A stretch of 64,000 bases of DNA from Albugo candida (lineage: Eukaryota; Oomycota; Peronosporomycetes; Albuginales; Albuginaceae), in assembly GCA_905220665.1 (NCBI GenBank), contig CAJNAR010000153.1, forward strand, positions 124,001 through 188,000. Direction: 5' to 3'. The position numbers and the translations under genes were made by a program. Below the pieces are notes generated by a model. The model was not told where the DNA came from and did not search any database. It worked only from the letters and a program-made list of their open reading frames with translations. Positions within the stretch are counted from its first letter, which is position 1. Each line of letters starts with the position of its first letter. Of the stretch, positions 21,942-32,500 are shown in pieces.

Positions 21942-22214
21942 TTATTTTTTCGCTCGCTTCCCTTCTCCTTTCTTCGGTGTTGACTTTCCTCTTCGTTTCA
22001 TTTGTTCCCTTTTCGCTATTTTGTCCTCATTCAAAATCTGAAAGTTTGGATCTTTTCCTCCCATACGCAAAAGCATCGGCTTTTGGAACCAGCTTGCGAC
22101 AACATCTCCTTTCAATTTTTTACGTATGACCTTACTGCCTGAACGAGTTCCATTCTGCGGCATTCGTTGGAAAATCTTACGACTTATCTCTGCCAATTGG
22201 GATGCGGGTGCCAT
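21942..22214 (-). CDS. mrps33: Mitochondrial small-subunit ribosomal protein mS33
   Basis: 90 residues from the first ATG in frame (the frame is open a few codons further 5' but without ATG). The N-terminal SQLAEISRKIFQRMP corresponds to the family's RLSARLFGEV helix, RSGSKVIRKKL to the conserved basic turn, and the end has the diagnostic basic tail KRRGKSTPKKGEGKRAKK, almost the same as in human MRPS33. Length is close to the human protein (106). It is a component of the mitochondrial ribosome small subunit. It is divergent, 111 bp apart, from the ribulose-phosphate epimerase gene. Confidence 0.85.
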   Translation of the reverse strand: MAPASQLAEISRKIFQRMPQNGTRSGSKVIRKKLKGDVVASWFQKPMLLRMGGKDPNFQILNEDKIAKREQMKRRGKSTPKKGEGKRAKK

Positions 22215-22325
22215 GCTATTCCGCCAAACCAATTATATCCACTAACATGGCGATAGCCAAGATGACCCAAGAACGTAATTATGAATTACAAAATCGGCTA
22301 ATTGCGTAATATCCAGGCGGGGGAA

Positions 22326-23009
22326 ATGTGTCATAGTTGTCAATGCAAAATTGGACCTTCCTTATTAGCGTCCGATCTCGCATCGATAAAGGACGAAGCA
22401 CTTAAAGTTCTCAATGCTGGAGCTGACTACCTCCACCTGGACGTGATGGACGGGCATTTTGTCCCTAATATATCGTGGGGAGCTCCGGTGATCAAATGTT
22501 TGCGGAAGCATACTCCGAAAGCATTCTTTGACGTGCATATGATGGTCTCTGAGCCAGAGAAATGGGTTCAAGACATTGCTGACGCCGGAGGAGATCAGTT
22601 TACATTTCATCTAGAAGCTACAAATGATCCAAAGGCACTTATCGAGCAGATTCGCAAAGCAAATATGAAAGTCGGCGTAGCCATAAAGCCCGGAACTGAG
22701 GTAGAACACGTGTTCCCACTTGTGCATCTTGTAGACATGGTGTTGGTTATGACCGTAGAACCCGGATTTGGTGGACAAGTATTTATGGCAAATATGATGC
22801 CAAAAGTTGAGTTGTTGCGTAAATCTTATCCATCGCTAGACATTGAAGTGGATGGAGGTCTCGGTCCAAGCACAGTCGACATTGCTAGCAAAGCAGGTGC
22901 TAACATGATTGTCGCGGGAAGCTCAGTATTTCGTGCCGATGATCCGGGGAGTGTCATTGCACAGCTAAGAACAAGCGTTGAACGACTAGGAAACGGAAAA
23001 GCGGGGTAG
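22326..23009 (+). CDS. rpe: Ribulose-phosphate 3-epimerase
   Basis: 227 residues, intronless. The start ATG is chosen because CKIGPSLLASDL follows at the usual distance. TIM-barrel motifs are all present: YLHLDVMDGHFVPN (catalytic Asp and metal His), FDVHMMVSEPEKW (His), VAIKPGT, LVMTVEPGFGGQ and IEVDGGLGP (second catalytic Asp). It interconverts ribulose 5-phosphate and xylulose 5-phosphate in the non-oxidative pentose phosphate pathway. No transit peptide is seen, so it is the cytosolic form. Its stop lies 64 bp from that of the convergent MRTO4 gene. Confidence 0.96.
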   Translation: MCHSCQCKIGPSLLASDLASIKDEALKVLNAGADYLHLDVMDGHFVPNISWGAPVIKCLRKHTPKAFFDVHMMVSEPEKWVQDIADAGGDQFTFHLEATNDPKALIEQIRKANMKVGVAIKPGTEVEHVFPLVHLVDMVLVMTVEPGFGGQVFMANMMPKVELLRKSYPSLDIEVDGGLGPSTVDIASKAGANMIVAGSSVFRADDPGSVIAQLRTSVERLGNGKAG

Positions 23010-23073
23010 GATGAATGGAGCAGCTAATAATTTTTCAAGGGTCTCAATGAAAATTTTTGTCAAAACTGCAGAT

Positions 23074-23958
23074 CTACATGACAGTGTCTTGATCATCACT
23101 ATCAGTATCTTGCTTGTGATCGATAGGCGAAAATCGCTGATATTTTCCACCTGACCAAACACTAACTAATTGTAGTCTAAATGTCGCCATTTTCCGATCA
23201 AAATGTGCCTATGTGTATATGAAGACTTGTCAATATAAAACGAATGGAGATCAAAGGTATATAGTAGCAACATACCAGCAATTTAGCCTGCTCGGGACTC
23301 AGCAACTTGCCTTCCGTGCAAATTGTGCACTCTTCTTGTAACACCACTTGCATATTCTTCAAATCCACCAAAAGACCGAGTTCTCGTAGTGTCTGGACCA
23401 TGCTTCCAGGAAATTGTGGCAATGGACCTTTCGGGATAACGATCGTTTCCATGGCACAAAATCCTCCACGCGGGTATTCCGGAATTTGAAACTTTTCAAA
23501 CGCCTCCAAAATCTCTTCTTTGCTCCTGTTGCTGAAGAGTAAGCCGACATTGCCAGAAAGGTCCTAACAACGCATCTATGACTTTGATATCATCAGATAG
23601 AATTCGATTCTCACGTACCCGAGCTAATCGATGCAATTCATCCGCGTACTCTTCTTCTTTGTTTCTACCCAAGGCTACCTTCATAACTTTATTTTTTCCT
23701 AAAAACATTCTGGAAACATTCAATTGATGGAGTGTGCAATCATACGCGGCTACGGCGCTTCACGAACCTGCTATCCCGCAATTCCATACGCACATCCTTC
23801 AAATGATTGGTTCGCATATTCTCAAAAGAAAACACAAATACAGCGCCATACTGATCGACAGCTTCACGAAGAGATGCGACTATGCTCTTCTTGAGTTCAC
23901 TTCCCTTCTTACTCGTCTTTGTCAACGTATGTACTCGATGTCGCTTTGATTTCGGCAT
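23074..23958 (-). CDS. mrto4: mRNA turnover protein 4 (ribosome assembly factor MRTO4)
   Basis: Four exons (minus), 23768-23958, 23619-23709, 23276-23563 and 23074-23208, give 234 residues (human 239). Family motifs in order: MPKSKRH...LTKTSKKG at the start, FVFSFENMRTNHLKDVR, the MFLGKNKVMKVALGR RNA-binding loop at the exon 2 start, VGLLFSNRSKEE, and LSPEQAKLLAHFDRKMATF across the last intron, then an acidic end. MRTO4 resembles uL10 (P0) and holds its place on pre-60S particles in the nucleolus until P0 replaces it. It is head to head with eIF3h, 211 bp between start codons. Confidence 0.93.
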
Positions 23959-24169
23959 TGTAAATTGTCGTCAGATTTTTGGATTAGAAGAATATTTATT
24001 GGACAGGAATGATGTATTGTGATAGGTCTATTATTCGCGAATCATCTATCGGTTAAGACATATTAATCCAAGAGGAAGCGATCTTCTTCCTCGTTTTCAC
24101 TGGTCGAAAACAAGCGATTCTCTTCACCAATACAATCGCCTGCATCCTTCGGTATTGTGCGTGATCAAA
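23959..24169. promoter_or_regulatory. Shared promoter region of MRTO4 and eIF3h
   Basis: A 211 bp gap between two divergent start codons. It contains CCAAT-type elements on both strands (ttattgg near 24000 and caccaata near 24127) and no clear TATA box. Bidirectional function is inferred. Confidence 0.4.
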
Positions 24170-25333
24170 ATGGCCGCTTGGGGATTGCCACGCAACACAG
24201 CACCATCAACCGAACCCGTCCGAGATGAATCTCTGTCCAAGGATTCTGTTACTGCTGCTCTGAAGGAGCTGAAAGCCGTTGAGAAACGCGATATTTTCGA
24301 AGATGTCGAACCGGTTCAGTGTGTTCAGATCGAAGGCGTCGCCTTGCTTCAGATCATCAAACACTGTCACGAAGATCCACTAACTTGTGTAACAGGGTCT
24401 CTGCTAGGCCTGGAACACGATTCAAATCTTGAAGTAACTAATTCCTTTCCATCTCCGTTGGTTTCGTCCTCTGCCACTTTCAAGCCCAATCGATTAGACT
24501 CGAATGAGTATCAGATTGAGATGATGAAACATCTTGGAGAAGTTGGAATGGATAACAATAAAGTAGGATGGTATCAGTCCGTGATAATGGGTACATATAG
24601 TACCACCTCAGTGATTGAGTCCCAATTTCAGTATCAGAAATCACTCGGCCCCAATGCGATCTGTTTGCTGTATGATGCTACAGAGACACGTAAAGGGATG
24701 CTGTCTCTAAAAGCGTTTCGACTGAAAAAGAGCTTTTATAGCGCGTACAAAGACGGGACTCTGACAAGCAAAAGGTGAGAATGTTTGCTCACTATCAAAC
24801 GTTCTTTCAACTAATTTGTGAATAGTGCCAGTGGGGATGGAATTCGCTCGACGTCGATTATTGAAGAGCTTTCGATTCAAATTCACAACTCTGACTTGAT
24901 ACAATGCTATGTACAACAGCTCGTGGATAGAAATGAGTCCTTACTTCTAAATGGCTTGGAACGGCTCGATTTGGCAAGCAATGCATACCTCGAGACAAAC
25001 TTGAAAAACATCAGTTCGTGGGCAGATGAGTTGGCACAGGAGCATTTCAGATTTCAAAATCATGAGCGAACACTTGCAAAGCAACGAGCTACATATCAAC
25101 AGTGGCAGGCCCGCCAACGAGACGAAAACAAGCGATTGCGTGAGCATGGTCGTGAAGATGAACTTGTTCCAGAAAGTGATCCTGACTTTTTCGACACTGT
25201 CAATCAACCCTCCAAGCTGGAATCGCTCCTCATAACGAACCAGATGCAAACGTATTGCGACCAAATCAATCGATTTGCCGGAACATCATTTCATAAATTG
25301 TTTTTAGCTTCTCAAATTCATAAAAAAGAGTAA
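24170..25333 (+). CDS. eif3h: Translation initiation factor eIF3 subunit H
   Basis: Two exons, 24170-24774 and 24826-25333, with a 51 nt intron, give 370 residues (human 352). The N-terminal MPN domain runs from VQIEGVALLQIIKHCHED through GSLLGLEHDSNLEVTNSFP to VGWYQSVIMGTYSTT. The catalytic JAMM zinc ligands are absent, as expected for this non-enzymatic MPN- subunit. The C-terminal half is helical (LLNGLERLDLASN, RFQNHERTLAKQRATYQQW). It is part of the eIF3 complex in translation initiation. With eIF3k near 5 kb, two eIF3 subunits occur in one window. Confidence 0.93.
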
Positions 25334-25441
25334 TCCTTGAATACATATCAAATTCGGGTCGTAAGCCTCTCCAAGAACCGATCATTTCGAGCCGCCACAT
25401 TAAATATACCAAGCGGCAGCGTGCAAAAGTGACGATATAAC

Positions 25442-28400
25442 ATGACCGAGCCTAAAGAGATTGAGAACATTCGAGTGGCTGTGCGATGTCGGCCCATGAA
25501 CGACCGAGAAATTCGAGAGCAAGCGCAGTCTTGCTTCATTGAAGAGAGCGGACATGCGGTGCTAACAAACCTCGACAATCCAATCGAGCGACACGAGTTT
25601 GGATTCGATCACGTTTACGGCACGCAGAGCTCCCAAGCACAGGTATTCCAAGACATTGGGGTTCCCATTTTGACCCGAGCTTTTGGCGGATACAATGGGA
25701 CAATCTTCGCTTACGGCCAGACAGGCAGCGGGAAGACCTTTAGCATGGCTGGAGTACCCCGAGGAGGAATGGAGCTGCAGGGTCTGATACCACGCATGAA
25801 TAAAGCTATTTTCGATAAAATTCAGGAAGAGATACTACTTCATCCAACGAAATCGTTTTTGGTGGAATGTTCCTACTTTGAAATCTACAATGAGATCATT
25901 TACGATCTGCTCGATGGCACGGGAAATAAGAAGGGCAAAGGTGCTGGACTCGAGATAAAAGAACATTCTGTTCTTGGAATTTACGTCAAGGATTTACAGG
26001 AACGTGTGGTGGAGAACAGCGATGAAGTGAACGATCTGATGGGGCAGGGAGCTCAGGCTCGAACGGTTGGTGCCACGCAAATGAACGCCGAGTCTTCTAG
26101 ATCGCATTCGATCTTCGTGATTAAAATTCATCAGAAAGATGGGAACGATGAGAGCAAGAATATATTCGCCAAGATCAATTTGGTCGATTTGGCAGGCTCC
26201 GAACGTGCTGCATCCACTGGGGCTCAAGGTGATCGACTCAAAGAAGGTGCAAATATAAACAAATCACTTAGTGCTTTAGGTAATGTCATTAATACACTTG
26301 TCGAGGTTTCAAGAAGTGGAAAAAAGCTATTTGTTCCTTATCGCAACTCCAAATTGACACGAGTACTTCAGGAATCACTTGGTGGAAATTCACTCTGCTC
26401 CATGCTGGCAACCTGCTCCCCAGCAAACATCAATTTCTCAGAGACATTGAGCACACTCAAGTACGCGAGCCGAGCGAAATCCATCAAAGTACAGGCAAAA
26501 AAGAACGAGACATCGAGTCAGATTGCACAATTGAATGAAGAAATCGCCAATTTGAAAAAAAAACTCACGGAACAAGTCGATGGTGGTGCTCGTCTCGCAG
26601 ACAGCTCCATGGAAGAGAAGGATCAAGTCATGCTGAAATATGAAAAGCAAATTCAGGAAATGGAACGTGTACGACTGCAAACGTGGGAGGACAAGGCCAA
26701 GCTTTCGAAACACCATCAGGTCGAAAGAAAACGGCTCACCGAGGAGAAAGCTATTGCTGATAGAAAAGTCGAGCAGGAACGCACGCGAAGATGGAAATTA
26801 TTACAAGAGAAAAACGACCTGGAGCTTGCTTTTCGCACATTACGAGACTTGGATGTATCGTATTTTCAGAATGATGCGCCTGAGAGTAGCTTCTCACCCG
26901 TGGATTCTTTGATGTGGATGGAGCAGGCAGAACGACTCAAGCGATTGGAAAATGGAGTCAGAGATCATCGGACTTTGATCCTCGTCTTCAAGGACTCGCT
27001 GGATCGCGATGTCAAAGTATGGAGCAAACGCGAGAGTGTAAATCGCCAAGGAGCCGGACCTTCCACGCACGAAATCGCTGCTCGTCACATGTTGGCCGGT
27101 CATATCCACACGAAATTGAAAAATATCAGCGGAGAAACAGAAAAGCTTTTCAAATTGGAGTCGGAATGGATACGCGTCGCGACGGAAGTGATCAATATGC
27201 TCATGTCATCACTGTATCAATTGAAGAAATCTGAGGAAAAAGGGGATGGAATCGCACACGGTGGGAAGTGTTTGCGAGCTGAAGATGCACAATTCAAAGA
27301 GGAGATGACAAAAGGCTTGATCATAACGCTTTCAATCGTGCAAAAGTATCGTGACCAAGTGGTGCTTGGTATCCGACAACAGAGAGAGCAGGTATTCGCC
27401 ACAAAGGATATCGATATCGAATTGAATAAAACTTTAGAGCTGCATCGAGACACTGAAGCCTTAGACGTTCGTAACGACACTGACGAGATATGTCGTGAGT
27501 CAACCAGCAAGGCGATGATATCGCCAGTCTACGCAAAGCTGCAATCAGTGGTCTCATTAGCACGCAATGAGATCCCAAAAAAGCCTGACGCTACTTTCTC
27601 AAAGCCCATCGATTTAGGCTGGCCCCATTTCCTTCATTCCATGACAATTCAATTCGACTATGCACCCAAAAGCTCAGTATCGAGCGAGGAAGCTCCGACC
27701 TCCAGCGAAAGCGTACCTCCATTTCGCCCGACAAACGAGCTCAAGGAAGAGTTTGAAAGGCTTCTCACTGTAGAAATTACGGGAGACGAAATCCAAGTGT
27801 ATAAAATCCTGAGTCTCGTAATGTCGTGGAAAGATCTTCTCAAGTCGAATGCGATTCCATCCAAATTATTTTCCCGTCCACCAATACGCTTCCTGCATGA
27901 TATCATTCGATCCGTAGTGGTAGCTACAGGCTATGGGGAATCCGCAGTGTCAAAGAACGAGTTGGATTATCTGCAGCTTCCCGGCAAGTTGGAACGAGCC
28001 GATTTTTTGACCAAAATCCTCGACTTTGTCCAGGAAACGTACAACCAAATACAATGGAAGAATAATGTCGTCATCGCCGCTACAGCTTCCAACATTATGA
28101 CTGGAAAACAAGTCCAAGACACCATGCAATTTCTCAGCTATTTCGCCCTTGCAGCTCTCGCCCATCTCATTGCTCATCCTCGCGAAAATCAGCAAGTCGA
28201 GGACATGATACCGCATGAAAACAAGGACACGATGCAGCTGAGCGTCGTCTGCAGCCACGACGGAGAGATATGGCAAGAGATTGGCGCTTTCACACTCCAA
28301 TTGACTCAATTGCTCGATGAAAAAATAATAACTTTTCAATTTGGAACTTCCGACTCGGATGAGATGCTTCACGTTGGCCGACACATTCGGCTTCACATTG

Positions 28401-29948
28401 TGGACGGAATAGCGTGCATCGTTGAGATACTTGGCCAGCAAGTGGCTGAGAGGCATCATATCGCTCAAGTCTTGGACACGGATGCCTCAGAGTACGAACA
28501 TTGTCTCCAGAAGCTCGTCGATAGCAGCCAAATTGTCGTCGAACAAGCCAAGATCCTGCTGGAACGATCGAAAGAAAATGAGCGTGAGAAATTGGAGCAA
28601 CAAAAACAGCTTTCGGGGCAGTTGGAACACTTGAAATTGAGCAAAAATCTCTTGGAGAAGGAAAAAGAGGCTCTGATTGCTCAGGTTGCTTCACTTGAGA
28701 CACAAATTGAAGAGGAGAGTCGATTGCGCCACGACGACAAGCAGCAAGCCGATTGTATTGCCCAAGAGCTCCAAAGTCAGCTTCAGACACATTGGCAGCA
28801 GAACCAGATACTTGAAACGAAATGCCAGGCGCTTGGACAAGCAATGCAGCAGGCGGAACATGATCGTAGTGAGCTTGCGCGTGAAGTGGACCAACTTCAC
28901 CGCTCCAAAGAAAATGTCGAGAATCTGTGTCACGATCTTCGCGATCAATTGCAAGCCCAAGAGCGAGGAACCATCGAGAAGACCGAGGAACAGGTCGCCA
29001 CACAAAAAGCCGAGCTATTGAGCGCCAATGTGCTTGTGGATGAGCTGCGTCGAAATCTTGCGAGTGCCGAGCAGAACAAGAAGGAACAAGAGCGGATTCG
29101 GGAAGATCTTCATGCCAATTTGACGCATGTTCGACAGGAAATGATTGAGCAATTGGCTCAGGCTAATGTGAGCGCCTGTAATCAGCAAAAAGCGTTGAAT
29201 GAGCTTCTCGATCAGTGTGGAAAGGAGAAGGCCGAATGGAAGGGTAAAGCCACTGCTCTTCAAGCACAAGTGACCAGTGCCCAAGCTGAATTGACCACAT
29301 TACACCACGAGATTCGTCAGCTTCAAGCTTTGAAAGTTGAGATGAATGACGCTTCCAAAACGATCGATCTCGCGGATGAGAAAGACAAACAGCTACTGGA
29401 AGCACAGACCAAAGAATTGCATCATGTGGCGGAAATCGAAAGGCTTGAGACGAAAATTCAGGTGCTGACGACAAAACGAGAGGAACTAAGCCAAAGTATA
29501 CAATCGCTATCGTCCGAAAGGGATCAACTGCGGCATCAAGTGCGGGAATTGAAAGAGACCGATGAAGAATTGACACTTCAGATCCAGGTTTTGACTGAAG
29601 AGCGCGATACTGCACGCCAAAATGAAGAGCTATTGTTTGCGGAAAGCATTGAAAAAGACCAGGAAATTGAGCGAATTCGCGATGGATACGGTAGGTGTCC
29701 TAGTCTTGTGTGGAATCTTGTTTTCATGTGTTGTAATGGACGATAGTTTGGGTCACCGATCGTATGAATGCAAAAGAGGATGAGCTTGCAGAATTGCAGG
29801 AGCAGCTGGAGCGATATCAGAGCTTGCTGGCGATCCATAATGAGAGGTGATCGTACGCGATCAGTCAACTTCCCACATACACAAAGAAGGCGCACGTAGT
29901 CAAGCTGAAGCTTTTGAGAATCGATCGCTCGAGAATCTTTTTCAATGA
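25442..29948 (+). CDS. Kinesin with N-terminal motor and long coiled coil
   Basis: Three exons, 25442-29690, 29747-29846 and 29900-29948, give 1465 residues. The motor occupies ~10-350: VRCRP, the P-loop GQTGSGKT at 92-99, switch I AESSRSHSIF, switch II DLAGSERA and the neck-proximal LSTLKYASRAKSI. Then come a coiled coil (~365-450), a mixed middle with long helices, and a nearly continuous coiled coil from ~1030 to the end. I cannot place the subfamily firmly; the motor start (VAVRCRPMNDRE) resembles kinesin-2/-3 type plus-end motors and no PH or FHA domain was seen. If the third exon is not used, the protein ends three residues later at a TGA directly after exon 2. A role in flagellar or organelle transport is possible. 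Confidence 0.9.
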
Positions 29949-30111
29949 GCATAGAGCGTACCTGTGGTCATGACGAGAGCGACTTGGGCTTTTTCAAAGG
30001 AAAAAAGCTTCAAAGGTAAAATCCGTTTTGCATGTTTCAAAATTCAAAATTGTTTTACGCGTATTCGCGCGCGGTTCCGAATAATAGAGCAAATCATTGT
30101 GTGGCTTTCAA

Positions 30112-31733
30112 TCAGTCCTCGTCTTCGTATTCCCCGCAATCCTCAATAGTAACGGGTACAAGCGGTTTATCACCTTTATCCGTCTCCATTCCTTCGATTC
30201 TTGTGATAATATCCATGCCTTCCACAACGTGACCAAAGACGACATGTTTCCCGTCCAAGTGAGGTGTTGGGACGGTGGTGATGAAGAATTGTGATCCATT
30301 CGTGTTGGGGCCAGCATTCGCCATCGAGAGCAATCCTGGACGAGTGTGTTTCAATTTTAGATTCTCATCAGCAAATTTCTCCCCATAAATGCTCTCTCCT
30401 CCTGTGCCATCTCCCTTAGTAAAGTCTCCGCCCTGAATCATGAATCCTTTGATCACGCGATGGAAACCGCTTCCTTTGAAATGCAGAGGTTGGCCGGTTG
30501 ATGCATTTCCTTTTTCTCCAGTACACAAAGCTCTAAAGTTTTCTACTGTTTTCGGGCACGCGTCTTTGTACAGTTGCATTACCACTTTTCCTGCTTCTTC
30601 GTCACCAACTTTTACGTCAAAATACACCTTTGGATTGTTTGGGTCGAGCTCTGGTTCATCACTGACTTGAGCTTTGTCATCGTACATCGACACTTTGCTA
30701 AAGATACCCCCAAATATTGCTTTCTCTTTGGTTTTGATCTCTTTGAGTTTCTCTTTCAATGTGTCCAAAGCACGACGGACATCTCGACTGGCAGGATCCA
30801 ATTTACCCGCCGCCAACAGATCTTCTTTGGCTCGATCCAAATCGTTGAGATGCATTCGAGCAAGTCCACGACGGTATAGAGCCTTGATATTGTTCTTATC
30901 ATTCTTGAGGGCTTTGCCGCTAACCGCTGCTGCTTCCGTATAGTTCTCCACTTTGAGGTGACACATGCTCGCATTTACATAGCAAATCGTCTGCAATTCC
31001 TTCATTTTGGTTTGATCTTCTTCTTCAGCATCGTATAGATCGTCCATGTAGGAAGCACCTTTCTCATACTTGGCAGCTGCTTCTTCGTACTGTTGGGTCT
31101 TGAATAGTTCGGTTCCTTCAGCCTTAAGCTTGGTACATTCCTCCACCTTCTCTTCTGTGCTCATTTCCCAGCTTTCCTTCTTTTTCTCCGCGAAGCCCAA
31201 TAGCTCCACATCAAATTTCAGTGTTGCATTCGCTGGAATCTTTGGAGGACTTCCAGCTTCTCCATATGCATATTCAGGCTTACATGTAAGCATTGCTCTC
31301 TACAAGGCTATGGTCAGCAAAAGGAGCTGTGAATCAATCGGTCGACCACTCACCTCGCCCACTTTCATGGTAGCAAACGCGGTATCCCAGGCTTTGATCA
31401 CATTGCCTTTGCCCAATACAAACTAGTTGCGAATATCAAGTTCAAATAAGTATCAATTGTAATAGTGTATGCGAGTATAAAGGTTCACTTACCGTGAATT
31501 CAGAATCGCGGTCTCTCGAGCTGTCAAATACAGTTCCGTCGAGCAATGAGCCGGTGTAATGAGCTACAATCAGAGCACGTGAATTGCGACAGTAGGAAGT
31601 TTGAATGCCAACCTCGAATTTCGTATCCATTAGGCGGGATTTCCCCCGTTCCTTCTTGTTGAATTTCTTTCAGGACACCACCATCTCCAGTGAGATCGAT
31701 AACATCTGAAGATTTCATTTCGACGTCAGCCAT
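30112..31733 (-). CDS. Dual immunophilin: FKBP-TPR-cyclophilin fusion
   Basis: Four exons (minus), 31613-31733, 31493-31563, 31354-31422 and 30112-31299, give 482 residues. FKBP domain ~30-123: [21 protein letters not shown] and EYAYG keep the drug- and substrate-pocket aromatics. TPR repeats ~135-270: [52 protein letters not shown]; the Lys/Arg and Asn residues fit a carboxylate clamp for Hsp90 or Hsp70 EEVD tails. Cyclophilin domain ~310-475: [23 protein letters not shown] and [10 protein letters not shown]; the Trp that contacts cyclosporin A is His, as in Cyp40, so weak cyclosporin binding is expected. Two peptidyl-prolyl isomerases on one TPR scaffold suggest an Hsp90-type co-chaperone. 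The order matches the FCBP class described in Toxoplasma. Introns lie only in the FKBP part. Confidence 0.94.
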
Positions 31734-32500
31734 TTCTCAAGTGTTTACTCACGGATTTTCTAAAATAAAATTGCAAATGCAAATGTGAGGCAACTTGCGG
31801 GAAACAGATCCTAGAGCCTCAGATCTTCGATTTCACCATCTAACAACATACCCGTTGACGGATGATACATCTTCTTTGCGAAAAGCTGCCTGAAGGAACC
31901 CTAACATTTAATACCTCTTTATTTAGTCTGTTGTAGCTTCTCTTGGTTGCGAATATTCTGGAAGCAAGGAACACGTACCTGAACAATTAAATTACCGGTA
32001 ATACTGCTCACCTGACTTTAATTAATTCGAAATTGTACCATATTAGAGGCATAAATGCGTAAATAAATAAATCTAACAAGACTTTAATCTAGATTACGTC
32101 TATCTTTGGTAAGCTTTACTGATACAACTAACTATAGATCGGAGATTCGGCTTAGCATACCACAAGATCCAAAGCGTCCAGTAGCTTCAGTGCCTTAAAA
32201 TGGCAACAAATTCGACAGCTAATTTCAGCTACCATGCGCGGCTCTGATGAAAGTATAGTCGGCGTTTCTGTGTCGTATCACGCCAAATCAAAGCTCCTAC
32301 ATGGAATCTAAATGTATAAAATGACGGAAGTTTTGACAGATGAAGGTTTACGTGTTGACGCAGCCACTCTTACGGTTTTCAATTGGTAACAGCACCTTTT
32401 CTATGAGAGTTGCGCTTCCCGCGTCTCACAATCCTATTGCATGGCAACTTGTGTCTCATGATATAATCATAGTGTAATTACATATTTATATTATAAACCA
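31734..32500. other. Intergenic, nothing recognised
   Basis: About 770 bp between two divergent genes with no coding signal. A very AT-rich patch (tatttatattataaacc, 32480-32498) lies directly before the next start codon and may hold its core promoter. Confidence 0.4.

Noticed and set aside
28290..29003. Minus-strand frame of 237 codons
   Set aside because: Antisense of the kinesin coiled coil; no motif and no ATG-context support.
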